From contig CAVQYQ010000006.1 in assembly GCA_963718195.1 (NCBI GenBank), forward strand, positions 434,001 to 498,000: DNA of 64,000 nucleotides. Reading direction: 5' to 3'. Under the pieces are notes generated by a model. The model made no database searches. It was not told where the DNA came from and saw only the letters and a program-made list of their open reading frames with translations. This DNA comes from MADRE3 sp963718195 (GTDB lineage Bacteria; Desulfobacterota; Desulfobulbia; Desulfobulbales; Desulfocapsaceae). Both the position numbers and the translations under genes were made by a program. Positions 9,648-19,476 of this stretch are shown piece after piece (the stretch's first letter is position 1; each line of letters starts with the position of its first letter).

Positions 9648-10760
9648 ATGTATTCTCCGGTCCCGTCTTTTGTCCGTATAGCAGCCGTCTGCAGTAAAGA
9701 AATGATTCATCTCGTGCATGATCGGCTTACCTTTGGCATGGTTGTCATGATCCCTCTTTTTCAGCTCATCCTGTTTGGTTATACGATCAATACCGACGTC
9801 CGCAATGTGCCGGCAGCTGTTGCCGATAACCTGAACAACAGTTTTTCGCGCCAGTTGACCATGGACCTGCAGGCCACTCAGGTAGTAGACTTTGTTCAGG
9901 TGGTCGACACCCCCCAGCAGCTGGAGGCCCTCATTCAGCAGGGCAGTGTGAGTGCGGGTCTGTATATCCCGCGAGATGCGGAAGAACGCTATTATACGGG
10001 CGATCGATCCATAGCACAATTACTGGTAGACGGCTCTGACACGACGCTTGGTGGAGCGGTCCGGCAGCTTTCACGCTTCCCTTTTCTGCCGGGAGGCACA
10101 ATTTCAAATAGTGAGCGTGTGGATCAGATATCGGTCCGTCTGCTCTATAACCCAGAGCGGCGATCTGCACTTTTTACTGTTCCCGGGCTGCTTGGAGTCA
10201 TTCTCACCATGACCATGATCATGTTTACCTCCATCGCCATTGTCCGAGAGCGTGAACGCGGTAATATGGAATTGCTGATAACAACGCCGGTTAGAAATCT
10301 GGAGCTGATGGTCGGGAAAATAACCCCCTATGTCGGTATCGGACTCGTTCAGGTCTCGGTGATCCTTTTCCTTGGCGTGGCTCTTTTTGATATCCCGGTG
10401 ATGGGCAATATCTTTCCCGTCTACGCGGTCTGCCTTGTCTTTATCCTCGCCAACCTGACTCTTGGCCTGATGATCTCCACACTGGTGCGCAACCAGCTCG
10501 CGGCAATGCAGATGTCGTTTTTTATTCTATTACCATCGATTTTACTTTCAGGCTTTATGTTTCCCTTTGTGGCCATGCCCAAAATTGCCCAGTATATTGC
10601 AGAGATTCTGCCACTGACCCATTTTTTGAGGGTAATCAGGGGAGTGATGTTACGCGGAGAGCCCCTGACCGGTCTTGTTGGCGATCTCTCCTATTTATTG
10701 GTTTTCTCATTGGTATTTCTGGTGATCAGCACACTTCGTTTTTCCAAGCGGCTTGAATAG
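9648..10760 (+). CDS. ABC-2 type exporter permease
   Basis: Membrane subunit of the exporter encoded with 7728-9646. The 370-residue protein has one N-terminal transmembrane helix (about 25-45), a large periplasmic domain (about 50-175), and five hydrophobic helices towards the C-terminus. The ABC-2 motif region IVRERERGNMELLITTPV links the first of these to the rest. ATG 9648 lies two bases after the ATPase stop; the same frame is open further upstream to 9558 but inside the ATPase gene. Only one permease gene is present, where YbhFSR-type systems have two, so it may act as a homodimer. Confidence 0.9.
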   Translation: MYSPVPSFVRIAAVCSKEMIHLVHDRLTFGMVVMIPLFQLILFGYTINTDVRNVPAAVADNLNNSFSRQLTMDLQATQVVDFVQVVDTPQQLEALIQQGSVSAGLYIPRDAEERYYTGDRSIAQLLVDGSDTTLGGAVRQLSRFPFLPGGTISNSERVDQISVRLLYNPERRSALFTVPGLLGVILTMTMIMFTSIAIVRERERGNMELLITTPVRNLELMVGKITPYVGIGLVQVSVILFLGVALFDIPVMGNIFPVYAVCLVFILANLTLGLMISTLVRNQLAAMQMSFFILLPSILLSGFMFPFVAMPKIAQYIAEILPLTHFLRVIRGVMLRGEPLTGLVGDLSYLLVFSLVFLVISTLRFSKRLE

Positions 10761-10795
10761 GGTTTCTATCGATCAAACATCTGTGGAGCTACGAT

Positions 10796-11368
10796 ATGAC
10801 AGGCCTGACAAAGACCATTAGAGCAATGACGTTCCTCCTGGTGGTCTTTTATTTGAATTCCTGCTCAGATAATAATGAACCATCGTTTCTCGACGATCGC
10901 CCAACCCTTTTGAATGAAGCGCAGAGAACATATCTCAACGACTACAATAAAGCCCTGTTAAGAGATCTTGATATCCACTTTAAACTGATCATTTTGGCAG
11001 ATCGTGCAGAGGATATTGATGAACTGGCAGCCGCCGTTTTTGGAAATCTCGGACAAAAAACAAACGGAGCAAGGGGTTTGCTCTTCCTCGTTGATCCCAT
11101 GGGCGAACAGGTACGGATTGAGGTTGGATATGATCTGGAGGGGGTTTTCCCGGATGGTTTCGTCGGGTATGTCGAGGAAAAACAGATGGTACCGTTTTTT
11201 GAGGTGGGCCAGGTCGGCATTGGTGTTGCAGCCACCACGGAACTGTTTGTCTCGCGGGTTCAGCATTTTAATACCGGAGATCAGTTTGATCCGTCTCAAG
11301 AGCTTGGTAGCCAACGGTTTTCCCATAGTACCGCAGTGAGTTCTGCATTATCAACGCATCAACAGTAA
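10796..11368 (+). CDS. TPM-domain lipoprotein
   Basis: A 190-residue predicted lipoprotein with lipobox-like YLNSC at about residues 19-23. A TPM (TLP18.3/Psb32/MOLO-1) fold follows, seen as LNEAQRTYLNDYNKALLRDLDIHFKL-type sequence, then GLLFLVDPMGEQVRIEVGYDLEG and a C-terminal helix. TPM proteins often face the periplasm and have been linked to membrane-protein turnover, with some reported as phosphatases; the role here is unknown. GGAG lies about eight bases before the ATG. It follows the exporter genes by 35 bases and may belong to the same transcript. A hairpin lies just after the stop. Confidence 0.7.
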   Translation: MTGLTKTIRAMTFLLVVFYLNSCSDNNEPSFLDDRPTLLNEAQRTYLNDYNKALLRDLDIHFKLIILADRAEDIDELAAAVFGNLGQKTNGARGLLFLVDPMGEQVRIEVGYDLEGVFPDGFVGYVEEKQMVPFFEVGQVGIGVAATTELFVSRVQHFNTGDQFDPSQELGSQRFSHSTAVSSALSTHQQ

Positions 11369-11406
11369 AAAAAAGGAGCTTTTCCCGTTTTCATGGAAAA
11401 AGCTCC
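11367..11406 (-). terminator. intrinsic terminator for the nfnAB transcript
   Basis: An inverted repeat, GGAGCTTTTCC and GGAAAAAGCTCC (11375-11406), forms a stem of about 11 bp. On the minus strand it is followed directly by a run of eight T (complement of 11367-11374). It lies 30 bases after the nfnB-like stop and just beyond the convergent TPM gene, so it probably ends the minus-strand transcript and may act on both strands. Confidence 0.8.
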
Positions 11407-11435
11407 CCGATCTAAGCTGCCTGAGCTCTGTTGAT

Positions 11436-12842
11436 TTACCAGCCCAGGGTCAGGTAATCGTGTATGGAATCAGCTGCCTGCCTGCCGGCGCCCATGGCCA
11501 GGATCACCGTCGCGGCCCCGGTGACGATATCGCCGCCGGCCCAGACCCCTTTTTTGGTGGTCTTGCCGGTTTTTTCGTCGGTTAAGACATACCCCCACTG
11601 GTTGAGCTTCATATCAGGTGTTTCACTGGTGAGCAGCGGATTGGCACCGGACCCCACTGCAACAATGCAGAGGTCACATTCCATATGAAACTCTGATCCT
11701 TCAATGGGCACCGGTCGTCTTCTGCCTGACTCGTCCGGTTCACCCAGCTCCATCTGCAAGCACTCCATTCCGGTTAACCGTCCCTTCTCGTTACCGATAT
11801 ATTTTGTTGGATTGGTCAGCAGAAACATCTCGATCCCTTCCTCTTCGGCATGGTGGATCTCTGCTTTTCTGGCTGGCATCTCCTCCCTGGATCTTCGATA
11901 GACAATCTTCACGTTTTCGGCACCCAGCCGCATTGCGGTTCGAGCCGAGTCCATCGCCACGTTTCCAGCCCCGAGAACGACAACGTTTTTCCCCATGGGG
12001 ATAGGAGTGTCAACGTCCGGGAACTTATAGGCCTTCATCAGGTTGGCACGGGTAAGATATTCATTTGCCGAGAGGATACCGACGAGGTTTTCTCCCGGCA
12101 GGTTCATGAACCTCGGCAGACCGGCGCCGACACCGACATAAACAGCATCGTATCCCTGCTCGAAAAGCTCATCAAGGGATACAGTGCGGCCGACAACGGC
12201 GTTACATTCTACGTCTACACCCAGTCTCTCCAGAAAGTTGACTTCCTGGGCAACAATGTCCTTGGGGAGGCGAAATTCTGGAATTCCATAAACCAGAACA
12301 CCGCCCGGTTTGTGAAACGCCTCGAGAATGGTCACATCATGACCTTTAACAATAAGGTCACCAGCGACAGTCAGGCCGGAGGGGCCTGAGCCGACAACCG
12401 CAACTCGTTTGCCAGTTGTCGACTGCTTCGGGGGAAGTTCTCCAGTACCAAATTCTCGTTCATAATCGGCACAGAAACGCTCAAGGTTACCGATGGCGAC
12501 CGGTTCTCCTTTTCTGCCGACGATACACTTGCCTTCACACTGGATCTCCTGGGGGCAGACACGCCCACAGACCGCCGGCAGGGCATTTTTGCTCCATAGA
12601 TTCCGAATTGCACCGGTTGTGTCACCCTGGGCAAGCAGGTCGATAAAACCTGGAATATCAACACTCACCGGACAGCCGGCCACACAGCCGGGTTTTTTAC
12701 ACTGCAGGCAGCGGGCAGCCTCTTCCTGGGCCATTTTGGGTGTGTATCCTGTTGGTACTTCAAGAAAATTTCGGGCCCTTATCTGTGGTTCCTGCTCGGG
12801 CATTGGTATCCGGGGATTCTTCTTGGTTGCTTGTTGCGCCAT
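11436..12842 (-). CDS. nfnB: NADH-dependent reduced ferredoxin:NADP+ oxidoreductase, large subunit (NfnB/GltA-like)
   Basis: Large subunit of the electron-bifurcating transhydrogenase NfnAB, homologous to the glutamate synthase small chain. It couples NADPH to reduced ferredoxin and NADH. The 468-residue protein has an N-terminal Fe-S domain (CLQCKKPGCVAGCP and CGRVCPQEIQCEGKC), an FAD site (VVGSGPSGL) and an NADPH site (VVLGAGNVAMD). ATG 12842 is chosen because GGAGGGAG lies directly before it; the longer frame to 12854 has no such site. It follows the nfnA-like gene by 73 bases on the same strand. That pairing, with no glutamate synthase large chain nearby, is why Nfn is preferred over GltD. 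Confidence 0.87.
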   Translation of the reverse strand: MAQQATKKNPRIPMPEQEPQIRARNFLEVPTGYTPKMAQEEAARCLQCKKPGCVAGCPVSVDIPGFIDLLAQGDTTGAIRNLWSKNALPAVCGRVCPQEIQCEGKCIVGRKGEPVAIGNLERFCADYEREFGTGELPPKQSTTGKRVAVVGSGPSGLTVAGDLIVKGHDVTILEAFHKPGGVLVYGIPEFRLPKDIVAQEVNFLERLGVDVECNAVVGRTVSLDELFEQGYDAVYVGVGAGLPRFMNLPGENLVGILSANEYLTRANLMKAYKFPDVDTPIPMGKNVVVLGAGNVAMDSARTAMRLGAENVKIVYRRSREEMPARKAEIHHAEEEGIEMFLLTNPTKYIGNEKGRLTGMECLQMELGEPDESGRRRPVPIEGSEFHMECDLCIVAVGSGANPLLTSETPDMKLNQWGYVLTDEKTGKTTKKGVWAGGDIVTGAATVILAMGAGRQAADSIHDYLTLGW

Positions 12843-12915
12843 CACTCCCTCCATTGATTAAACCTATATACGTTATCTCTTCAATCTGATTTCCCGTCTC
12901 TCCTGCAGGGATCAG

Positions 12916-13752
12916 TTACTCGGCATCACGAATGGTGCAGAAATCATTGTGGCATTTTTGTTCATCTTCTTGGTACGCCTGAAGCCTGAGCATCAGCTCG
13001 TCGTAGTCAACCTGGTGACCGTCAAATTCCGGTCCGTCCACACAGGCAAATTTGGTATCTCCGCCAACACTTACCCTGCAACCGCCGCACATACCGGTTC
13101 CGTCTACCATGATCGGATTGAGGCTGACCAGTGTTGGTACATCATAGCTCTTGGTAATAGAGCTGACGGCTTTCATCATTGGAACCGGTCCGATGGCAAC
13201 GACCTGCTTGATATCCTCTTTTTCAAGGATCTCTTTCATTACGTCAGTAACAAAACCATGGTGACCATAGGATCCGTCGTCGGTACAAAGCCTCAGATCA
13301 TGGGAGGCGTCTTTCATCTGTTCTTCCAGGATCAGCAGATCTTTTGTTCGTGCACCGATAATACAGGTTACATCGTTACCGATTTCTTTCATTGCCCGGG
13401 TAATCGGATGCAGAACCGCAACGCCTGTTCCGCCGCCGATGCAGATCACTTTCCCGATTTTTTCCAGGTGCGTAGCCTTACCCAATGGACCGATAACATC
13501 CTGGTAACCGTCGCCAACCTTTAGTTCCTTGAAGAGCGCGGTAGATTTTCCGACAACCATATAGATGATGGTTATGGTGCCTTTTTCTTTGTCTGAATAA
13601 GCCATGGTGAGGGGGATTCTTTCTCCATCCTCACCGGCTTTTATGATCACGAACTGGCCGGGCAGGGCTTTTTTTGCAATCAGCGGTGCCTCAATCTCGT
13701 TGAGTATTACGGTACCTTCTGCCATTTCTTCACGCCTGACAATTTTAAACAT
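12916..13752 (-). CDS. nfnA: ferredoxin:NADP+ oxidoreductase, small subunit (NfnA)
   Basis: Small subunit of NfnAB, 278 residues, related to dihydroorotate dehydrogenase electron-transfer subunit (PyrK) and sulfide dehydrogenase beta subunit. It carries FAD and a [2Fe-2S] cluster and binds NAD(H). Features are the FAD-binding barrel with PGQFVIIKAG and RIPLTMA, the nucleotide motif GGGTGVAVLHP (about residues 107-117), and the C-terminal cysteines in GMCGGCRVSVGG plus a further Cys in FACVDGPEF. AGGA lies before the ATG. It is the first gene of the pair. The 270 bases upstream hold no gene. Confidence 0.9.
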   Translation of the reverse strand: MFKIVRREEMAEGTVILNEIEAPLIAKKALPGQFVIIKAGEDGERIPLTMAYSDKEKGTITIIYMVVGKSTALFKELKVGDGYQDVIGPLGKATHLEKIGKVICIGGGTGVAVLHPITRAMKEIGNDVTCIIGARTKDLLILEEQMKDASHDLRLCTDDGSYGHHGFVTDVMKEILEKEDIKQVVAIGPVPMMKAVSSITKSYDVPTLVSLNPIMVDGTGMCGGCRVSVGGDTKFACVDGPEFDGHQVDYDELMLRLQAYQEDEQKCHNDFCTIRDAE

Positions 13753-14024
13753 GTGTTCCTCCCGGCTTTGTAACCATTGAGTTTACCATGAGCTCTTTTT
13801 CCTGTGAGCAGATTTGCAATGCTCTTGGATTGAAAAGCTCGTATCCGAACGATCCATTGAAATGAACAATAGATGGGAACCTACCTTTTTTACCCGCTCT
13901 TTTCAATCATGATATCCTTTTGAAAGGACAGAACTATTTATCTGATATTTAAAGAAAATTTATTTCACAATCTACTGCACTGAATATATTGGGAAAATTA
14001 TTTTACCACGAGTGGTGGTTATGG

Positions 14025-14450
14025 CTATTCCTGGCTGTTCAGCAGCGCATCAATTCCGGCCTGGGCGACAGTCTCGTCCTGATCAGGGCTGCCCGAGCTG
14101 CAGCCAATGCCGCCAACCGGATGATCGTCGATGAAAATCGGCAGTCCACCGGCAAATATCATGAACCGCCCTTGAATACTTGAGTTGATACCAAAAGCAG
14201 GGTCACCCGGGCCGCTTACATCCCCATAAGCCCGGGTTGATTTTCTTGCTGCACCTGCAGTGAAGGCCTTGTCAATAGCAATGGTTATGCTGGTGATTCG
14301 GGCATTATCCATTCGTTGAAAGAGAAGGAGATTTCCTCCATCGTCAACGATGGCGATATCCATGTCGACCTCGATATCCGTGGCTCTCTGTTCCGCTGCC
14401 TCCATCATTAATTTTGCATCTTCCAGGGTAAGTTTTGGGACCCGTTTCAT
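14025..14450 (-). CDS. GlcG/HbpS family haem-degrading or haem-binding protein
   Basis: A 141-residue GlcG/HbpS (DUF336) domain protein: KLTLEDAKLMMEAAEQRA, then VDDGGNLLLFQRMDNA, SITIAIDKAFTA and GGLPIFIDDHPVGGIG-type sequence close to the usual motif for this fold. Members bind haem or act beside glycolate and diol use; no such gene is next to it. ATG 14450 has AGGAAAC upstream, whereas the longer frame to 14507 has no ribosome binding site. It stands alone between nfnA and a divergent Sel1-repeat gene, and its role is unassigned. Confidence 0.82.
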   Translation of the reverse strand: MKRVPKLTLEDAKLMMEAAEQRATDIEVDMDIAIVDDGGNLLLFQRMDNARITSITIAIDKAFTAGAARKSTRAYGDVSGPGDPAFGINSSIQGRFMIFAGGLPIFIDDHPVGGIGCSSGSPDQDETVAQAGIDALLNSQE

Positions 14451-14763
14451 CTTGTTTCCTCCATGGATTATAAATAATTTAATAAATGGAACGTGTTGCT
14501 CTACCAAATATGGTCTGTCCGTAATTATGTGATGTTCAGCATTTTGTCAACATTACGATTTGGTGTGGTTAGAAATATCTCCAAAAATCCTTATTCTATG
14601 AACGAACGACTTCGATAAAAATAAGGGTAATTGAAGATCGCGGCAGGTATACTCAGATAAAGAAATTTGCAGCTGGTGCTTATGAGATCAACGAGTTCAA
14701 TGCACCGATTCACCATATCTGTCCACGCTGGTAACGACAGCAGATACATCTGGTCAGCGGTAA

Positions 14764-15252
14764 ATGCGCGAAAATAAAACACTACAGTTTCTCACCTGTC
14801 TCCTGTGGTTATCGGTCACCGGCACCGATGGACTGGCATATGACAACACTCATTTGATTGAAGATGCCACAGCAGGCGACCGTGAGGCTCAATATACACT
14901 CGCCCATCTCTATTACAAGGGGTTAGGGGGTGTTGACCGAAGCATCCCGAATGCAATTAATTGGTTTAGAAGGGCTGCCGAGGCGGGGCATATGGACAGC
15001 ATGTATGATTTGGCGATGCTACTGCTTGATGGCGGCCAAAGCTCCGGCAAGAAAGAAGATGCAATTTACTGGCTCAAAAAGTCGGCTGAGTTGGGACATG
15101 GAGCTGCCCAGTATGCGCTTGGTCGTGCCTATGGCTTACATCAGCCTGAAAAAGCAGTTCACTGGCTGAAACAGGCGATCCAGAATGGATACCCGCAAGC
15201 TTCGGAATACCTTGACAGGTTGTGCAAACGCGATTTGCCAGGGTGTGAGTAG
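14764..15252 (+). CDS. Sel1-repeat protein, probably exported
   Basis: A 162-residue protein with an N-terminal hydrophobic segment that looks like a signal peptide ending near GLAYD (about residue 26). Three Sel1-like (TPR-related) repeats follow: AQYTLAHLYYKG to RRAAEAGH, SMYDLAMLLLDGG to KKSAELGH, and AQYALGRAYG to KQAIQNGYP. It ends with two Cys (LCKRDLPGCE). Sel1 repeats mediate protein contacts in the periplasm or at the membrane; the partner is unknown. No clear ribosome binding site precedes the ATG. Confidence 0.8.
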   Translation: MRENKTLQFLTCLLWLSVTGTDGLAYDNTHLIEDATAGDREAQYTLAHLYYKGLGGVDRSIPNAINWFRRAAEAGHMDSMYDLAMLLLDGGQSSGKKEDAIYWLKKSAELGHGAAQYALGRAYGLHQPEKAVHWLKQAIQNGYPQASEYLDRLCKRDLPGCE

Positions 15253-15354
15253 TCCCGGCTTTTGCATATCAACCCTTGACCGGAACAGTAAAAGGTCCTG
15301 AACCAGGCTCGCACCTAATTACCAGCACAACAGGCGCGTCTTGGGCGTTGCAAG

Positions 15355-16548
15355 CTATGGGTTTGAAATCCATTTTTTCATATTGTCATCAGACTTTGTG
15401 AGACCTGAAAACGGAGTTGTGGCTTCCCGATGTATCGCGTCAAGCAGTGCCTGGGGATTATGTTTAAAGTCATGCTCGATGGATTTGTCAAATTCCACCA
15501 GCTTTTCATCATAGGTGGTAATCAGATTCTGGTGGCTCCATCGATTGATGTAATAGATGATCATTTCAGGCAGCCGGGAAAAAACCGTCTCATCCGGCAT
15601 TGGATCAACGAAACTCGATTCCTCAAGACGCTTTCCGGACAGGGTTTGAGTCCGATAAAATGCACTCAGGAACATCAGTTCAGGGGGCAAGGTCGCCTTC
15701 AGGCCAATTTTGGTGAGCAGTCTCAGGACGATCTTTACACTTTTTTTACCAGTGCGGGCAACAGTGTATGGTACGTATATTTCTTTAGGACTACTGAGGT
15801 TTAGGTGGGATCTGATTGTCAGGATCAGCTTGGACAACTCGACCGGGTCTTTATCAACAAAATGATAGGTGTTACCACTGAACTCTTCCCTGTTGTCAAG
15901 CATGTGGTGGACCAGGTACGGCAGCTTTCTTGAGTTGGAATAGGAATGAATAATCCCCTTCTTGGTGAAGAGAAACGGCATGGATTCGTCAGCAATTGAA
16001 AAGAGCAGGCGCTGGAACCCCTGAATTTTATGATCATGACTTCCATAGGCAATTGCCAGCCTGATAGTGCTGTAATCAAGCCCATCGTGCTTGGCCATGT
16101 AGCTCAGGGTTTCTTCCGTCATCAGTTTTGATTTTGCATAGTTGCTCAACTGCGCGGACATGGGAAGCTGGTCATCCTCGGAAAGGTTTGTGCCTGGAGG
16201 GAGGGTTGCCGCTGAACTGAAGTGAATATAGGGGATTTTTAACGCTGCCGCAGCTCTGGCAATATTGATTGCACCGATATAGTTGACTTCGAAGGTCAGC
16301 TGGGAGCCTGCATCAATATTGGTGATCGCCGTGTTAATGACGAAATCAGGCTTGAGTGATAACAGATAATCGCGAATATCCTTGCAGTTTCTCAGAGAGA
16401 CTTTCTTGCTGCTTGGAGCTCTCATGTCAACAAGACCTGGTCGTTTGGTCTTGAAATAGTTAACCATTGTCCCGCCTATCAAACCCGAACCACCGAACAG
16501 TACACCAATTTTTGGTCTGTTGCCCATATGCTCTGTATCGTTAAACAT
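15355..16548 (-). CDS. NAD(P)-dependent epimerase/dehydratase (extended SDR)
   Basis: A 397-residue extended short-chain dehydrogenase/reductase. The Rossmann motif is GGSGLIGG at residues 19-26, SSAATLPPG carries the active-site Ser region, and the catalytic pair is Tyr137 and Lys141 in NYAKSK. This family modifies nucleotide sugars or sugar side chains. It lies 124 bases after the AlgJ-like gene on the same strand, so a role in building or decorating a surface polysaccharide is plausible, but the substrate is unknown. The C-terminal 130 residues are not a standard part of sugar epimerases that I can name. Confidence 0.8.
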   Translation of the reverse strand: MFNDTEHMGNRPKIGVLFGGSGLIGGTMVNYFKTKRPGLVDMRAPSSKKVSLRNCKDIRDYLLSLKPDFVINTAITNIDAGSQLTFEVNYIGAINIARAAAALKIPYIHFSSAATLPPGTNLSEDDQLPMSAQLSNYAKSKLMTEETLSYMAKHDGLDYSTIRLAIAYGSHDHKIQGFQRLLFSIADESMPFLFTKKGIIHSYSNSRKLPYLVHHMLDNREEFSGNTYHFVDKDPVELSKLILTIRSHLNLSSPKEIYVPYTVARTGKKSVKIVLRLLTKIGLKATLPPELMFLSAFYRTQTLSGKRLEESSFVDPMPDETVFSRLPEMIIYYINRWSHQNLITTYDEKLVEFDKSIEHDFKHNPQALLDAIHREATTPFSGLTKSDDNMKKWISNP

Positions 16549-16672
16549 TCCGCCCTCTCTTTTGGGTAAATGGTTAGGATGATGATAACAGTTAGGTTGA
16601 GCGGGTCAATAATTAATTTGGCAGCAGTCGTATACCAGACTATTCACCAGGTAGGATATGTGGGTTGGAATA

Positions 16673-17821
16673 TCAGTGTAATAAAGAGAAGTTACGTTCT
16701 ACAATCTCTTCTATAACGATATCCGGTTTGAAAACATTCATGATTTCCTCAATGTTGTTCTGGTCAAACTCTTTCATGAGATAGACAACCTGTTTGAAAT
16801 TTTCTGAAAAAAACGGTTCAAGCTCAACAAAAAACGAATCTCTGAAAACGATGGCTTTGAGTTCTGCCTGATCGCACCTGCTGGTTATTGATGACCTGAC
16901 AACATCTTTTGGAAGGTTCGTGAGGGAGTAATCGGTTGGTACGATAAACGAACATCTCTTGAATTGTGACAGCTTCCTGAATGACTCCTCAAATGGTTCG
17001 AAATCGAGAAGCATTCTGGTCAGGTCTCCGCACCGGTTTTCCCCGGGTCCGCAGCGTCGAGTCTGAAGGTCTGAAAATGTGAAATTTTTCTTGAAGGAGA
17101 CAGAGGGAAACTTCTGTTCAATTTTTTCGGCAATGAGGAGATAGGCAGCATATGCACCTGCAGGAGTCCAGTGGGTGTCGCTTTTATAGAAAACGGGTTC
17201 ATGTTTTTGCTGTTTCAGTGGTGTGGCAAGATCAAGCAATTCACTGTCTCCGACCTCCGGATATGCTTCCAGGAGTTGCCGTAGTTTACTTTTACCCCGA
17301 AACTCCTGCCAGGAGTCCATGACAAACTCTGGGTATACACTCTCCTTGTTGGGTGATACTATCAGCAGATACTGGATCCCCTGCTGTTCAAGCCATCGTT
17401 TTTTCGCTTTATATTTATTAACCCAGCGTTTCATTTCAGCATCAGAGAGGTATTTCTTTCCGGCAAAATCGAGTAACATTTCTGTATGTCCGAAATAGAA
17501 CCAGTTATCAAGCCCCTGGTATAAATTTGATTCAATCCCAGCTGTGCCAAATCGTTTTCTGAGTTCTCTTTGATAACGGTGGATAAAAAAATCTCGAAAC
17601 CCAAAGTGATCATTTAAATAGGTTCCAAGCTCAGAAAAGAAAATATCGGTTTGGGAAAGCGATTCAGGATACGGTGGAAAAGAGGCCAGAGGCCGCTTCT
17701 CGGTAAAGGAAAAAAGCGATTTTTCAGAGCTAAGCATCTTTATCGCCGGAGCTGAAAGCAGTCCGATAAACAGGCAGATAAGCAGCAGGTTGTAGAGAAC
17801 AGGGATTAATCTGGCGTTCAT
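16673..17821 (-). CDS. AlgJ/AlgX-like SGNH-type acetyltransferase accessory protein
   Basis: A 382-residue protein with one N-terminal membrane anchor (about residues 5-25) and a periplasmic domain of the AlgJ/AlgX (DHHW) family, which O-acetylates exopolysaccharides together with AlgI. Signatures include FGFRDFFI, the DTHWTPAGAYAAY segment with its Asp-His pair, and FRDSFF carrying a probable Ser nucleophile. ATG 17821 follows the AlgI-like stop by four bases; a longer frame to 17860 would overlap that gene. With AlgI it forms a two-gene acetylation unit. Confidence 0.83.
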   Translation of the reverse strand: MNARLIPVLYNLLLICLFIGLLSAPAIKMLSSEKSLFSFTEKRPLASFPPYPESLSQTDIFFSELGTYLNDHFGFRDFFIHRYQRELRKRFGTAGIESNLYQGLDNWFYFGHTEMLLDFAGKKYLSDAEMKRWVNKYKAKKRWLEQQGIQYLLIVSPNKESVYPEFVMDSWQEFRGKSKLRQLLEAYPEVGDSELLDLATPLKQQKHEPVFYKSDTHWTPAGAYAAYLLIAEKIEQKFPSVSFKKNFTFSDLQTRRCGPGENRCGDLTRMLLDFEPFEESFRKLSQFKRCSFIVPTDYSLTNLPKDVVRSSITSRCDQAELKAIVFRDSFFVELEPFFSENFKQVVYLMKEFDQNNIEEIMNVFKPDIVIEEIVERNFSLLH

Positions 17822-17825
17822 TTTC

Positions 17826-19276
17826 TTAAAACCTGAAGTAGATAAACGGATTGTACGCACCTGCTGCCAGACTGATTACTGCAAAGTAGCTGATGGTCAT
17901 AAAAAACAGGAGTTGTGCCAGGTGCACCGAGATACTCGTGATAAGATTGGCCACCGTTGAGTTTCTCTGTAGTATAAATTGCCTCAGCCTGAGAATATAT
18001 GGATAAACCGGGAAAGCGAGAATAATTGCCACGGCGATTTCCAGATAAGCCTTGCCATCCATATAAAGAGCGAAAACCGAAGTGTCGAAACTGATCTGTT
18101 TTGCTCCGAGCATTACACTCAAAAAAGAGATTGCCTCACCCAAGGTGTCGCTTCTGAAAATCACCCAGCCAAATAGTACGATCAGAAAGGTTACCATGAT
18201 ACGAACGGGCGACCAAACGCTTGCTAGAATGGATCCGAAACGGGTGCGTTCCAGGATGAGAAAAAAGCCATGATAAAGACCCCAGATGACAAAGGTCCAG
18301 CTTGCTCCATGCCAGAACCCGCAGAGGACAAAAACGATGAGAAGATTTATGTGGGTACGGACTGGACCAGCCTGGCTGCCGCCCAGAGGAATGTAGAGAT
18401 AGTCTCTAAACCAGCTTGATAGTGATATATGCCATCTGCGCCAGAACTCTCGTATGGATTTTGAGATATATGGATAGTTGAAATTTTCCGGGAAATGAAA
18501 ACCAAACATGCGGCCGAGCCCGATAGCCATGTCAGAGTATCCTGAAAAATCAAAATAGATCTGCAGGGTATAGCAGAGTGCTCCGAGCCACGCCAGAGGC
18601 AGGGAAAGTTCGTTCTCCGGCAGCATGAAAATGCTGTCAGCAATGGCGGCAAGTGGGTTTGCCAGCAGGATTTTTTTGGCAAGTCCGAATAAAAACCGTT
18701 GAATTCCTTGTGCCGTGTTGCTCATCGAGGTTATGCGGTTTTCGATTGCCTCGGCAATATCATTGTAACGGACGATGGGGCCTGCAATTAATTGTGGAAA
18801 AAGGGAAATATAAAGTGCGAGATTTATGAGATTTCTCTGCGGGAGTACCTTTTTGCGGTAAACGTCAATGATGTACGATAATGCCTGGAAAGTAAAAAAG
18901 GAAATGCCAATCGGCAGTCGGACGGGCTCAAGTTCAAAGGGAGGAAGACTCAGGTACGAAAATAATAGATTGAGATTATCTGCAATAAAATTTGCATATT
19001 TGAAATAGCCAAGAATGAGCAGGTTCAAAGAGACTGCGAGGGCAAGAAAAAGACGACTGGCCAGTGGCGACCTGCTTCCCGAGATAACAAGACCACCGCT
19101 GAAGTTAATGATGATTGAGACCAGCATGAGAAGCACGTAGATGCCCTCACCCCACGCATAGAAAAAAAGACTTGCCGTGAGCAGGAGGAGGTTACGTGCC
19201 TTTTCCCTGATATCCAGTATAGCAGCAGAACGGTTGGCAGGAAGAAGAAAAGGAAGGAGATGGAGGAGAAAACCAT
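17826..19276 (-). CDS. MBOAT-family O-acetyltransferase, AlgI-like (frameshifted)
   Basis: Multipass membrane O-acyltransferase that moves acetyl groups to the periplasmic side for polysaccharide acetylation. The family N-terminus is in the frame starting at ATG 19276 (MVFSSISFLFFFLPTVLLLYW). The rest is in another frame, which reads KARNLLLLTASLFFYAWGE upstream of 19136 and on to 17826. The switch lies near 19198-19206, in an A run after TCAGGG on the coding strand, and needs one extra base (for example AAAAA in place of AAAA). Other motifs are IGISFFTFQALSYIIDVYR, FDFSGYSDMAIG, and the active-site His in FWHGASWTFV. A sequencing error in the homopolymer is likely. Confidence 0.85.
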
Positions 19277-19476
19277 TCGTCTCTATTGCTATAAAAAAGG
19301 GATTGTCGGTTGCCGGTTGTCTGGCAAGGCAATATATTGATAATGGGGTGCGAGTTCAAGTTAAGAATTGCATTTTGGTCTGGAATTGTCAATTGTTGAA
19401 AATACTGTTATTTCATCTGGTATTGGAAGAAACAATGGCGGCAAGACCTGAAAGACAAAAACAAGGAGAGTTTCAT

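Noticed and set aside
19177..19476. Upstream extension of the small membrane protein frame
   Set aside because: It overlaps the start of algI on the other strand and is low in protein character; AAGGAGAG marks ATG 19477 as the start.
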